A stretch of DNA of 64,000 bases from Rhodococcus spelaei (GCF_006704125.1 NZ_VIGH01000007.1:124001-188000), one strand, 5' to 3'; shown: positions 18,422 through 26,310, counted from the stretch's first letter. Notes: generated from the letters alone by a model not told the origin. Translations and numbers: made by a program.

Positions 18422-19141
18422 GTGGCCACGTCGGCTCCGCCTCCGCGAGGGCGGGGGCGGAGCCAGCGGCCGGGAGTCAGTGGCGGGGACGACAGGCGCG
18501 GTGCGACCGAACTCCGTCGACTGCGGACGCCGCGCGCCGCGGCGGTCGCCGGGATCGCCTTCGGGGTGCTCTTCGCGACGAGCATCGTCCTGCTGGGTAC
18601 CTCGCTACCCGCCGACACCGCCACCCCGTGGGTGCACAACGGCTCGCGAATCGCCACCGCCCTGACGCTCGCACCGCTCGCCGGGATCGCGTTCCTGTGG
18701 TTCCTCGGCGTCCTCCGCGACCGGCTCGGCACCTACGAGGATCGCTTCTTCGCGACAGTCGCTCTCGGCAGCGGCCTGCTGTTCCTGGCGACGACTTTCA
18801 CTTCGATGGCGGTCGCCGGCGGGATTCTCGCCGTCTCCCGTGACGCGAACGCCGGCCACGACGAGACCGTCAACTTGGGCCGTATCGTGATGCTGCACCT
18901 CAACAACGTCTACGGGGTGCGCATGGCGGGCGTGTTCATGATCTCGCTCGGAACGATCTGGCTACGCACCGGACTGATGCCTCGATGGCTGGTGATCGCC
19001 ACCTACCTGCTCGCGCTGACCCTGCTGGTCGTGGTCAGCTTCAGCATCTGGGTAGCCCTGGTCTTTCCGGTGTGGGCGGTGGTGATCAGCGTGTACGTAC
19101 TCACCAGCCCGAGGTCCGCGCCGGGGGCCGAAGACGTCTAG
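18422..19141 (+). CDS. Multispanning membrane protein of unknown function
   Basis: A 239-residue protein: an Arg/Gly-rich cytoplasmic N-terminus (1-38), then five or six hydrophobic helices, for example AAAVAGIAFGVLFATSIVLLG, ALTLAPLAGIAFLWFLGVL, FFATVALGSGLLFLATTF and VFPVWAVVISVYVL. I recognise no catalytic motif; similar proteins occur as uncharacterised actinobacterial membrane proteins. The GTG start is 4 nt after the sulfatase stop, so the two are almost certainly co-translated and may work together, for example in handling the sulfated substrate (inference). Its stop overlaps the convergent siderophore-interacting gene: both stops share CTAG (19138-19141). Confidence 0.7.
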   Translation: MATSAPPPRGRGRSQRPGVSGGDDRRGATELRRLRTPRAAAVAGIAFGVLFATSIVLLGTSLPADTATPWVHNGSRIATALTLAPLAGIAFLWFLGVLRDRLGTYEDRFFATVALGSGLLFLATTFTSMAVAGGILAVSRDANAGHDETVNLGRIVMLHLNNVYGVRMAGVFMISLGTIWLRTGLMPRWLVIATYLLALTLLVVVSFSIWVALVFPVWAVVISVYVLTSPRSAPGAEDV

Positions 19142-19914
19142 CCCACACTCTCCGAGGCGGCGAGGTCGGACTTCCACACCCGGAAGCCCTCCTCGGTGCG
19201 GCCGCGGCGCCAATATCCGGAGATCGACGCCCACTCCGCGGTGACGCCGCGCTCCTTACGCACGTAGGCGCGCAGTCCGTGCATGACGGCGTGCGCCTCG
19301 CCATGGATGAACACGTGCGGTTGACCGGGCAGCCACTGCGCTGCCCGTACTGCCGCGACGATCGGCGCGTTGTCGCCCGCGCGGTCGTCGCCGACCTCGT
19401 TGGCACCGCCGCCGCGGTGGATCCAGGTGACGTCGAGATTCGCCGCGCTGCTCAGTTCCACCTCGTCCTCCGGACCGGCGACCTCGAGGAACACCTGCGC
19501 GACCGCACCGGCGGGCAGCGCCTCGACGGCGGAAGAGATTGCGGGGACGGCCGATTCGTCGCCGGCGAGCAGGTACCAGTCGGCGTCGGGGCGCGGGGCG
19601 TAGGCACCGCCGGGCCCGCGCAGCCGTACGGTCTCACCGGGCTGAGCCGACGCCGCCCATCGCCCCGCGATGCCCTCGTCACCGTGCACCACGAAGTCGA
19701 TCGCGATCTCGCGCTTCTCGTCGTCGACACTGCGCACCGTGTAGGTGCGCACCACCGGTTCTTCGTCGGTGCCGAACATCAGTTTGACGTACGCGTCGGT
19801 GTGGCCGTTGGGCACGAACTCGTCGAATCCGGGGTCGCCGAGGTAGACCCGCACGAGGTGCGGGGTCAGCTGCTCGGTGCGCAGCACGGTCAGGGTGGTG
19901 ATCGGACGAGACAT
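19138..19914 (-). CDS. viuB: Siderophore-interacting protein (ferric-siderophore reductase, ViuB-like)
   Basis: A 258-residue FAD-binding reductase of the SIP family that releases iron from imported ferric siderophores. The flavin-binding segment VVRTYTVRSVDDEKREIAIDFVVHGDEGIAGRWA is clear, followed by AQPGETVRLRGPGGAY, WYLLAGDESAVPAI and HVFIHGEAHAVMHGLRAYV and the C-terminal ISGYWRRGRTEEGF. Same position as Rv2895c (viuB). The ATG at 19914 has GGAGG about 7 nt upstream; a longer frame to 20046 crosses the promoter. An IdeR-like box precedes it, so induction by low iron is likely. Confidence 0.93.
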   Translation of the reverse strand: MSRPITTLTVLRTEQLTPHLVRVYLGDPGFDEFVPNGHTDAYVKLMFGTDEEPVVRTYTVRSVDDEKREIAIDFVVHGDEGIAGRWAASAQPGETVRLRGPGGAYAPRPDADWYLLAGDESAVPAISSAVEALPAGAVAQVFLEVAGPEDEVELSSAANLDVTWIHRGGGANEVGDDRAGDNAPIVAAVRAAQWLPGQPHVFIHGEAHAVMHGLRAYVRKERGVTAEWASISGYWRRGRTEEGFRVWKSDLAASESVG

Positions 19915-19925
19915 CCCGGAACCTC

Positions 19926-19945
19926 CATTATTAGCCTTGCCTAAC
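19926..19945 (-). promoter_or_regulatory. IdeR/DtxR-type iron box upstream of viuB
   Basis: On the minus strand GTTAGGCAAGGCTAATAA (19945-19928). It matches 12 of the first 14 positions of the IdeR consensus TTAGGTTAGGCTAACCTAA, while the last five bases differ, so one half-site is strong. It lies 14 nt before the viuB start codon, just ahead of the ribosome site, where a repressor would block expression under iron-replete conditions. Confidence 0.6.
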
Positions 19946-20075
19946 GGTACATCGACTCCGTGTGAGGTCACTGAACGCGAACTGGCAGGGAAGATCCGCC
20001 CCCGGATCGGCCGACGACTGGAATACTCCTGACGCGTTGTCGTCAACCGTCTTTCATCATCGTCATCGGAGGAAA

Positions 20076-20675
20076 ATGCACCCCGTTCGCCGCGCCTGTT
20101 CCGTTTCCCTGCTGGTCGCCGCCGCGGCCGCCGCGGTCGTGGGCTGCTCCTCGTCCGCCCAGGCCGATGACTCCGCCTCCGGCGCGCGGGACTGCGTCGA
20201 CGCCTCGCTCCCCAATGCGTCCGCCGAGGAACTCGTCGACGTGCTCAAGCCGCAACCGTCCGGCCCGGGCGGGGCCGACGACACCTTCCGTCAACTGGCC
20301 ACGCAGTTCGACCAGGGCCGTGACGCCCAGGTGGCGCGCGTGCGCGACAGCGCCGTCTTCAAGGCGGTACCGACGGGCGGGGATGCCGCCTTCGCGAAAG
20401 CGGTCTGCTCGCAGTCCCGTTGGGACGACGTGGTCGCCCCCGACGGTTCGACCCTGGCAACCGCACGCTCGCAGCGCGGCGCGTTGGTCGCGGCCGGGCA
20501 CAACTACTGTGACGCCTTCGAACAACTCCGTCCCTCCGCGACCTCCACCGGTGCCTGGTCCGACTGGTCCGGCTACGTGGCGATGATGACCAAGGGCGAT
20601 CCGTCCGCGGCCGCGGACGCCCAGCAGGTCTACGCCGCCGCGCTGGCGAACATCTGCCCGCAGTTCGCGAGCTGA
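20076..20675 (+). CDS. Secreted lipoprotein, DUF732-like
   Basis: A 199-residue protein with signal sequence MHPVRRACSVSLLVAAAAAAVVGCSSS; the lipobox V-V-G-C puts the lipid-modified Cys at 24. The mature part is Ala/Asp-rich with AGHNYCDAFEQL and a C-terminal YAAALANICPQFAS. That spacing of an AGH..C segment and a final ICP resembles DUF732, a family of small secreted proteins in mycobacteria and relatives; the match is by eye. GGAGGAAA lies directly before the ATG. It is divergent from viuB and shares the 161-bp region holding the iron box, so iron regulation is possible. Function unknown. Confidence 0.7.
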   Translation: MHPVRRACSVSLLVAAAAAAVVGCSSSAQADDSASGARDCVDASLPNASAEELVDVLKPQPSGPGGADDTFRQLATQFDQGRDAQVARVRDSAVFKAVPTGGDAAFAKAVCSQSRWDDVVAPDGSTLATARSQRGALVAAGHNYCDAFEQLRPSATSTGAWSDWSGYVAMMTKGDPSAAADAQQVYAAALANICPQFAS

Positions 20676-20678
20676 GCC

Positions 20679-20737
20679 CGAGCCGTGACGGCCTGGTCCA
20701 CGGGGAAGCGTCCCGCGAACCAGTCCGTCACGGCTCG
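20679..20737 (+). terminator. Terminator hairpin after the lipoprotein gene
   Basis: 26-base arms (20679-20704 and 20712-20737) built on CGAGCCGTGACGG and CCGTCACGGCTCG, with three mismatches and a 7-nt loop, start 3 nt after the stop codon. Confidence 0.8.
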
Positions 20738-20766
20738 AGGGATCGGTGGTTACAGCGTCAGCGGTC

Positions 20767-20790
20767 GCCTGGTCCACAACGGCACCAGGC
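20767..20790 (-). terminator. Hairpin downstream of the EVE-like gene
   Basis: GCCTGGT (20767-20773) and ACCAGGC (20784-20790) with a 10-nt loop, 23 nt beyond the stop of the minus-strand gene at 20814. Probably ends the yraN-comM-dprA-EVE transcript. Confidence 0.5.
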
Positions 20791-20813
20791 TCTGAATCCG
20801 ATCTGCTGCGCGG

Positions 20814-21341
20814 CTACCCGAGGTGCCACCCCACCCGGGCCAGCAGGGCGGGTGGCACCCGGTCCGTGAGCAGCGCCGCCAGTGCCGCCGTCTCGTCCGG
20901 GGTCAGGAAGCTCGGATTCGACATCCTCGGTACCCGGAACTGCTCGCACCGCTGCAATGCGGGTGCCGCCCGCATCTCTTCCCGCGGAACGTACGTCGGG
21001 CCGGACAGCCGGACCCCGTCGAACTCGACGCCCAGGCACGGTCGCGACGCCTTCTCCCTGTCGACCGCGTGCGCGGCGTCGAATCCAGCCGGCCAGTCGA
21101 CCGCGCCGTCACTGGTGACCCGCCCGACCTCGTAGATGCCCGGGTTCTTCGGCCCGGTGATCCACAGCGCCACAAGGTCTCCCCGCTCGACGAGCGCGGG
21201 ACGCCGCGAGCTTCCGCTCAGACTCCAACTGCTCGGGTACACCTCCGGTCGTGTCTCGTCCCCGATGCTGCCGAAGTAGTCCCACACCGTCGGGTTGCCC
21301 TTGACGATCCAGCACCCGACGTCCCCCCGTGAAATTGGCAT
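20814..21341 (-). CDS. EVE/PUA-like domain protein
   Basis: A 175-residue soluble protein. DVGCWIVKGNPTVWDYFGSIGDE, then ALVERGDLVALWITGPKNPGIYEVGRVTS, has the layout of EVE (PUA-like) domains: W near the start, then GD.V..W..G....GIY..G.V. Such domains often read modified bases in DNA or RNA and are common in defence proteins. The C-terminal 60 residues (SNPSFLTPDETAALAALLTDR) look like an alpha-helical tail. The ATG at 21341 has AAGGGAG about 6 nt upstream. It starts 23 nt after dprA, so it belongs to that operon. The family assignment is by pattern only. Confidence 0.65.
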   Translation of the reverse strand: MPISRGDVGCWIVKGNPTVWDYFGSIGDETRPEVYPSSWSLSGSSRRPALVERGDLVALWITGPKNPGIYEVGRVTSDGAVDWPAGFDAAHAVDREKASRPCLGVEFDGVRLSGPTYVPREEMRAAPALQRCEQFRVPRMSNPSFLTPDETAALAALLTDRVPPALLARVGWHLG

Positions 21342-21364
21342 TGCCCACTCCCTTCTCGTCCTTC

Positions 21365-22483
21365 TCATCCCCGCCGGAACCAGCCCGTCTCGTCCGACCC
21401 GACCAGCCCTTCGAGTTCGAGTACCGGCAGTGCACCGCGCACCGCCTCGACGGGTAGCCCGGAGTCCTCCGAAAGTTGCCGTACGCCAACCGAACCGGAC
21501 GCCGGAAACGCCTCGTACACCACCGCGGCCTTGTGCGACAGCCCGTCGAGGGGTCGGGCCGGGCCACCCTCGCTCTCCCCCGCCCGGATCGGACCCGCCG
21601 CGACCGACACGTCGGCGGCCCGCGAGGCCAGCACCGCCTCGCCGTCACGGATCATCCGGTGACAACCGACCGACGAGGCCGAGGTCACCGGACCGGGAAC
21701 CGCAAGGACCGGCCTGCCGAGTCCGGCGGCCCACACCGCGGTGTTGCGGGCACCGCTGCGGGCACCGGCCTCGACCACCAGCACCGCGTCCGACAACCCC
21801 GCGACCAGCCGGTTCCTCGCGAGGAACCGGTGCCGCGCGGGAGCGGTTCCAGGCGGGTACTCGCTGAGCACTGCGCCCTCGCGGGCGATCTCGCGCAGCA
21901 GTCGCGCATGACCGGCCGGGTACGCACGGTCCACCCCACAGGCCAGCACCGCGACCGTCGGCGCCCCCGCGGCCAGCGCCGCCCGGTGGGCGGCCCCGTC
22001 CACTCCGTAGGCCGCACCGGAGACCACGGTCCAACCCTCCCCCGCCAGGTCGTCGACGAACTGCGTGGTCACGTGCTCGCCGTAGCCGGTGGCGGCACGC
22101 GTTCCGACCACCGCGACCGCCCGTTCGGTGAGCTCGGTCAGCGAACGGCTCCCGAGTACCCACAGCGCCAGCGGAGGCGCGCACTCGCGGTCCCGGCGCT
22201 GGTCCATCGCGTCGAAGGCCAGCAGCTTCCATGCCGGCCAGTCGTCGTCGTCGGGGGTGAGCAGCCGGCCGCCGAGCCGCTCGACCGCCGCGAGGTCGCG
22301 TTCGGCGGTGTCCAGGTCCCGCCGGGCGGCGGTGCGCGAACGCAGCACCTCCGGCAGGTCGGCCTGCCGCACCGCCCGCGCTGCGTCCTCCGGACCGACC
22401 GCCGCGACCAGTTCGACCAGCGGTGCGCACGGTCCGAGCGCCGCCTGTGACAGGTAGGCCCAGGCGGCCCGGCGCGGGTTCAC
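21365..22483 (-). CDS. dprA: DNA processing protein DprA
   Basis: In competent bacteria DprA loads RecA onto incoming single-stranded DNA; its role in actinobacteria is not settled. 372 aa: an N-terminal helical part (1-110), the Rossmann-like domain with VAVVGTRAATGYGE, VVSGAAYGVDGAAHRAAL, AVLACGVDRAYPAGHA, LSEYPPGT and FLARNRLVAGLSDAVLVVEAGARSG, and a C-terminal winged-helix (about 305-372). The GTG start overlaps the comM-like stop (GTGA, 22480-22483), so translation is coupled. Position matches Rv2896c. Confidence 0.95.
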   Translation of the reverse strand: MNPRRAAWAYLSQAALGPCAPLVELVAAVGPEDAARAVRQADLPEVLRSRTAARRDLDTAERDLAAVERLGGRLLTPDDDDWPAWKLLAFDAMDQRRDRECAPPLALWVLGSRSLTELTERAVAVVGTRAATGYGEHVTTQFVDDLAGEGWTVVSGAAYGVDGAAHRAALAAGAPTVAVLACGVDRAYPAGHARLLREIAREGAVLSEYPPGTAPARHRFLARNRLVAGLSDAVLVVEAGARSGARNTAVWAAGLGRPVLAVPGPVTSASSVGCHRMIRDGEAVLASRAADVSVAAGPIRAGESEGGPARPLDGLSHKAAVVYEAFPASGSVGVRQLSEDSGLPVEAVRGALPVLELEGLVGSDETGWFRRG

Positions 22484-23988
22484 TCTCCCCGCCGATCGCG
22501 GTACTCGAGCGCCATGCCGACCTGGTCTTCACCGGGCACCGTCAGCCCGGCGAGGTCGGCCAGCGTCCACGCGACCCGCAGTGCGCGGTCGGCGCCGCGG
22601 GCGGTGATCTGGCCCTCCCGCAGCGACCGCTCCAACGGGGCGAGTGCGCTGCGGGCGAGCCGGAAACGTTGCCGCAGTGCCGGTCCCGGCACCTCCGCGT
22701 TGGTGCGCCAGCCGAAGTCGCTCCACCGCTCGACCGCGGTGGCCCGCGCCTGCGCCACCCGGTCCCGAACCGTCGCCGTCGACTCCGCGGCCTCGCCGTT
22801 GAGCGCACCGACGGACAGCGCCCGCATCCGCACCCGCAGGTCCACCCGGTCCATCAGCGGGCCCGACAGCTTCCCGAGGTAGCGGCGCCGGGCGGTCGGG
22901 GCACAGATGCAGTCCACCTCCCGCGGCGGCGCACACGGGCACGGGTTCGCCGCCAGCACGAGCTGGAACCGGGCCGGGTAGCAGGCCACGCCGTCACGGC
23001 GGGCGATCCGAACCTCCCCGTCCTCGAGCGGCGTGCGCAGCGCCTCGAGCGCCTTGACCCCCAGTTCGGCGCACTCGTCGAGGAACAGCACGCCGCGGTG
23101 TGCCCGGCTGACCGCGCCCGGCCGCGCCATCCCCGACCCGCCGCCGACCAGCGCACTGATCGAACACGAGTGGTGCGGGGCGACGAACGGCGGCTCGGTG
23201 ATCAGCGGACGTTCGCTGGTCAGCAGTCCGGCGACCGAGTGGATGGCCGTCACCTCCAGCGCCTCGCCCTCGCTCAGCGGCGGCAACACCCCCGGAAGTC
23301 GTTGGGCGAGCATGGTCTTGCCGATCCCTGGCGGTCCGGTGAGCATCAGGTGGTGTGCCCCGGCGGCGGCCACCTCGAGCGCCAGTCGAGCCTCCGACTG
23401 ACCGGCGACCTCGCTGAGGTCGGCGACCGCGGGTGTCAGGTCCTGGTCCATCGGGCCCGGTTTCGACAGCATCAGTTCCCCGCGCAGCCACTCGATGACC
23501 TCCCGCAGGTCGCGGGCACCGAGCACCTCGATACCCTCGACGAGCCCGGCCTCGGGCAGCGCGGCGTGCGGCACGACCACGCACGACCAGCCGGCGTTCT
23601 TGGCGGCGAGCACCGCGGGCAGCACGCCCCGGACCGTCCGCAACCGACCGTCGAGTGCGAGTTCGCCGAGCAGCACCGACTTGTCGAGGTCGCCGCTCGG
23701 CACCTTCGCATCCGCCGCCAGCACGGAACACGCGAGCGCCAGATCGTACGCACTGCCGCCTTTGGGCAGCGTCGCCGGCGAGAGCGCCAGGATCACCCGC
23801 GAATCCGGCCACTTCTCACCGGAGTTGGTGACCGCGGCGCGGACCCGGTCCCGCGATTCCTGCAGCGCGGTGTCCGGCAGCCCGACCAGGTGCACCCCCG
23901 GCAGCCCGCGACCGAGGTCCGCCTCGATCTCGACCAGCTGCCCCTCGACTCCGCGGACCGCCACCGAGTGCGCCCGTCCCAGCGTCAT
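22480..23988 (-). CDS. YifB/ComM-family Mg-chelatase-like AAA+ ATPase
   Basis: A 502-residue protein equal in length to Rv2897c (503). An N-terminal Lon-protease-like ChlI domain (with VEGQLVEIEADLGRGLPGVHLVGLPD), the AAA+ core with Walker A GPPGIGKTMLA, Walker B GVLFLDECAEL, and a C-terminal domain with the cysteine-bearing NPCPCAPP...CIC. In Vibrio and Haemophilus the homologue ComM is a helicase that promotes branch migration in natural transformation. The ATG at 23988 overlaps the yraN stop by one base (TGATG). It forms one transcript with yraN and dprA. Confidence 0.93.
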   Translation of the reverse strand: MTLGRAHSVAVRGVEGQLVEIEADLGRGLPGVHLVGLPDTALQESRDRVRAAVTNSGEKWPDSRVILALSPATLPKGGSAYDLALACSVLAADAKVPSGDLDKSVLLGELALDGRLRTVRGVLPAVLAAKNAGWSCVVVPHAALPEAGLVEGIEVLGARDLREVIEWLRGELMLSKPGPMDQDLTPAVADLSEVAGQSEARLALEVAAAGAHHLMLTGPPGIGKTMLAQRLPGVLPPLSEGEALEVTAIHSVAGLLTSERPLITEPPFVAPHHSCSISALVGGGSGMARPGAVSRAHRGVLFLDECAELGVKALEALRTPLEDGEVRIARRDGVACYPARFQLVLAANPCPCAPPREVDCICAPTARRRYLGKLSGPLMDRVDLRVRMRALSVGALNGEAAESTATVRDRVAQARATAVERWSDFGWRTNAEVPGPALRQRFRLARSALAPLERSLREGQITARGADRALRVAWTLADLAGLTVPGEDQVGMALEYRDRRGE

Positions 23989-24344
23989 CAGAACACCGCC
24001 TCGAGGTGCACGATCTCGGGCTGTCGGCCGGCCTCGACGACGATCGCGACGACGTCGAAGCGCACCCGCGCCCAGCCCCGCGGCTGTGCGCGCAGCCACA
24101 GCCCCGCGAGCCGTCGGATCCGGGACTGCTTGGCGAAGGTCACCGCCTCGGCGGGCGTCCCGAAGCCCCGACCCGAGCGGGTCTTGACCTCCACGAACAC
24201 CACCGCCTCGCCGTCCCGCGCGATGACGTCCAGTTCGCCGTAGCGGCACCGCCAATTGCGTTCCAGCACGGTCATTCCCCGCCCGACGAGATGCTCGACC
24301 GCCAGGTCCTCGCCCCGTGCCCCCAACTCCAGGTTTCGCGCCAT
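23988..24344 (-). CDS. YraN/UPF0102 nuclease-fold protein
   Basis: A 118-residue protein of the UPF0102 family. The PD-(D/E)xK nuclease core is visible: GARGEDLAVEHL at the front, GELDVIARDG, then FVEVKTRSGRGFGTPAEAV. Function unproven, but the nuclease fold next to comM and dprA suggests DNA processing. It is the first gene of the four-gene operon and matches Rv2898c. The ATG at 24344 gives the usual family length of about 120. Confidence 0.92.
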   Translation of the reverse strand: MARNLELGARGEDLAVEHLVGRGMTVLERNWRCRYGELDVIARDGEAVVFVEVKTRSGRGFGTPAEAVTFAKQSRIRRLAGLWLRAQPRGWARVRFDVVAIVVEAGRQPEIVHLEAVF

Positions 24345-24524
24345 GACATGACCATGCGCCCCCGCCGCGACCCGCCGAGCCGGCCGTCCTGGCGCTTTCC
24401 GGCGCCCTGTGGATGAATCCGGGCCTGTGGACGAACCGCTTGACTCGAGCCCAGCGCCGACCCGAACCCGGGTGATCTCACACCCGTTGCCACGATCTCA
24501 ACGGTTCTGTACGCCCAGCCGGGA

Positions 24525-24556
24525 TGTGACGGCGCCACCCGCCGTGTGACGGCGCC
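24525..24556. repeat. Direct repeat in the yraN/DUF2786 intergenic region
   Basis: TGTGACGGCGCC occurs at 24525-24536 and 24545-24556, exactly 20 bp apart (about two helical turns), upstream of the DUF2786 gene. Could be tandem binding sites for a regulator. The rest of 24345-24611 shows no gene. Confidence 0.4.
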
Positions 24557-24611
24557 GCCGGGTGCGCACAGGCCCGATCCCTTGTCCGACCCGCCGTCTA
24601 CCCTCGACCGG

Positions 24612-25403
24612 GTGAGTTCCGAGAAGATGCTGGCGCGGATCGGCGGCCTGCTGCGGCAGGCCGAGTCCACCACCAACCCGCACGAGGCGCAGGCGTTCAT
24701 GGAGGCCGCGCAGCGCCTCGCCACCGCGACCTCCATCGACCTCGCGGTGGCCCGATCGCACACCTCGCAGCGCGAGCGCCGGGCAACCCCGGTGCAGCGG
24801 TCGATCCGGATCGGCGAGACCGGCAAGAAGGGCCTGCGCACCTACGTGCACCTGTTCGTCTCGATCGCCGCCGCCAACGACGTGCAGTGCGATGTCGCAC
24901 ACAACTCCACCCAGGTGTTCGCCTACGGATTCGACACCGACATCGACGCCTGCGAGGCGCTGTACTCGAGCCTGTTGCTGCAGATGGTCCGGGCCTCGGA
25001 CGCCTTCATCCGCTCGGGCGCACACCGGCCCGTCGCCGGCGTCACCGCGCGCCTGAATTTCCAACTCGCGTTCGCCGCCCGGATCGGCGAGCGGCTCGCC
25101 ACCGCCAAACGCGAGGCCGAGGCGGACGCGATCAGGGCGGACGCGATCAGGGCGGATACCGTCAGGGCGGACCTGGCCGGCGCCGCACCGGAACCGACCG
25201 GAACCGCACTCGTATTGCGCGACAAGCAGATCGAGCTGTCCGACTTCTATCAGCAGACCTCACAGGCCCGCGGCACCTGGCGCGGGTCCAAGGCCACGGT
25301 CGCGCCCTCCGCCAAGGCGCGGCGCGCCGGTGACCGGGCCGGTCGAGAGGCACGTCTGGGCCCATCCCCCGAACTACCCGCCGGCCGTAGACAACTCGCG
25401 TGA
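24612..25403 (+). CDS. DUF2786 domain protein
   Basis: A 263-residue protein beginning with the DUF2786 signature KMLARIGGLLRQAESTTNPHEAQAFMEAAQRLAT, a helical motif of unknown function found in actinobacteria and phages. The middle (RTYVHLFVSIAAANDVQCD, VFAYGFDTDIDACEALYSSLLLQM) is a folded mixed domain; the last 80 residues are charged and include the short repeat IRADA and a basic tail. The GTG at 24612 is placed just before the domain; a GTG at 24546 is equally open. The next gene overlaps it by 4 nt (GTGA), so the two proteins are coupled. Confidence 0.78.
   Translation: MSSEKMLARIGGLLRQAESTTNPHEAQAFMEAAQRLATATSIDLAVARSHTSQRERRATPVQRSIRIGETGKKGLRTYVHLFVSIAAANDVQCDVAHNSTQVFAYGFDTDIDACEALYSSLLLQMVRASDAFIRSGAHRPVAGVTARLNFQLAFAARIGERLATAKREAEADAIRADAIRADTVRADLAGAAPEPTGTALVLRDKQIELSDFYQQTSQARGTWRGSKATVAPSAKARRAGDRAGREARLGPSPELPAGRRQLA
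25122..25171 (+). repeat. 15-bp tandem repeat inside the DUF2786 gene
   Basis: GCGGACGCGATCAGG is repeated exactly at 25122 and 25137, with a diverged copy at 25152 and a partial one at 25167. It encodes ADAIR-ADAIR-ADTVR-ADL, an in-frame helix-forming repeat whose copy number could vary without a frameshift. Confidence 0.8.
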
Positions 25404-25912
25404 GCGTCCGTGACGCCCAGCGCTCACGGGTGTACGAGGCGGAGTCCGTCGTGCGTCGGATCCTCGACCGTGCGGACAACGGCACCGGCCGCCAGCTCGA
25501 GCTGTTCGGTTCCCGGATCACCCTGCCGACCGAGCGCAAGTTCGCCTCGGTGGAGTCTGTGCAGGACTACGCCGGGCGGGTGCTCGCGCTCAACTGGGTG
25601 CGGGCTCGCTGGCCCGAGGCGGCCATCCCGATGGCCGTCCGGGCCCGGGCCGGTACCACGGCCGCGCATTACGAACCCGACACCGCGACCCTCGCCATCC
25701 CGGTGCACCGGCGGGGCACGGCGTGGGCGCTGCGCGAGCTGGTGGTCCTGCACGAGCTCGCGCACCACCTGGAACCCGCGGGCGTCGACCTGGCCCCGCA
25801 CGGCCCGGAATTCGTCGGGCGTTATCTCACCCTGGTCGAGGAGATCCTCGGCAGCGAGACCGCTTTCGTGCTGCGCACGACCATGGCCGAGAACGGTGTC
25901 CGGCTGGTCTGA
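25400..25912 (+). CDS. TIGR04338-family putative metallohydrolase
   Basis: A 170-residue protein with a zinc-protease-type helix ELVVLHELAHHLEP (HELAHH) followed by PHGPEFVGRYLTLVEEILG, the layout of TIGR04338/SprT-like minimal metallopeptidases. The N-terminal half (VYEAESVVRRILDRA, LFGSRITLPTERKFASVESVQDYAGRVLAL) is typical of the family. Substrate unknown. The GTG start at 25400 overlaps the DUF2786 stop, so both proteins are made from one message and may act together. It converges with the DUF2469 gene, 3 nt apart. Confidence 0.82.
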   Translation: MSVRDAQRSRVYEAESVVRRILDRADNGTGRQLELFGSRITLPTERKFASVESVQDYAGRVLALNWVRARWPEAAIPMAVRARAGTTAAHYEPDTATLAIPVHRRGTAWALRELVVLHELAHHLEPAGVDLAPHGPEFVGRYLTLVEEILGSETAFVLRTTMAENGVRLV

Positions 25913-25915
25913 GCG

Positions 25916-26239
25916 TCAGTCGCCGAACGGACCGTTGTCGGGCAGCCGCAGGTCGGACTTCTCGAGCTCCTCGATGTTCACGTCCTTGAATGTGATCACC
26001 CGGACGTGCTTGACGAACCGGGCCGGGCGGTACATGTCCCACACCCAGGCGTCGGCCATCCGCACCTCGAAGTAGATCTCGCCGTCCGCGTTGTGCGGCA
26101 CCAGCTCCACCGAGTTCGCAAGGTAGAAGCGGCGTTCGGTCTCGACGACGTAGGCGAACTGGCCGACGATGTCCTTGTACTCACGGTAGAGCGAGAGCTC
26201 CATCTCCGTTTCGTACTTCTCGAGATCTTCGGCACTCAT
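25916..26239 (-). CDS. DUF2469 protein (Rv2901c-like)
   Basis: A 107-residue acidic protein (MSAEDLEKYETEMELSLYREYKDIVGQFAYVVETERRFYLAN onward) matching the actinobacterial DUF2469 family, always near rnhB and lepB. No catalytic motif; function unknown. AGGAGG lies 12 nt upstream of the ATG. The 71-nt gap to rnhB suggests a shared lepB-rnhB-DUF2469 transcript. Confidence 0.9.
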   Translation of the reverse strand: MSAEDLEKYETEMELSLYREYKDIVGQFAYVVETERRFYLANSVELVPHNADGEIYFEVRMADAWVWDMYRPARFVKHVRVITFKDVNIEELEKSDLRLPDNGPFGD

Positions 26240-26310
26240 GTGTTTCGCCGTCCTCCTGCTCTGCGCTGAATCAACACCATCGCTGCACCAGCGTCATCTG
26301 TGAACACACA

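Noticed and set aside
15757-18732. A 991-codon minus-strand open frame
   Set aside because: Antisense to the MFS exporter and sulfatase, both clear protein families on the plus strand; no recognisable domain.
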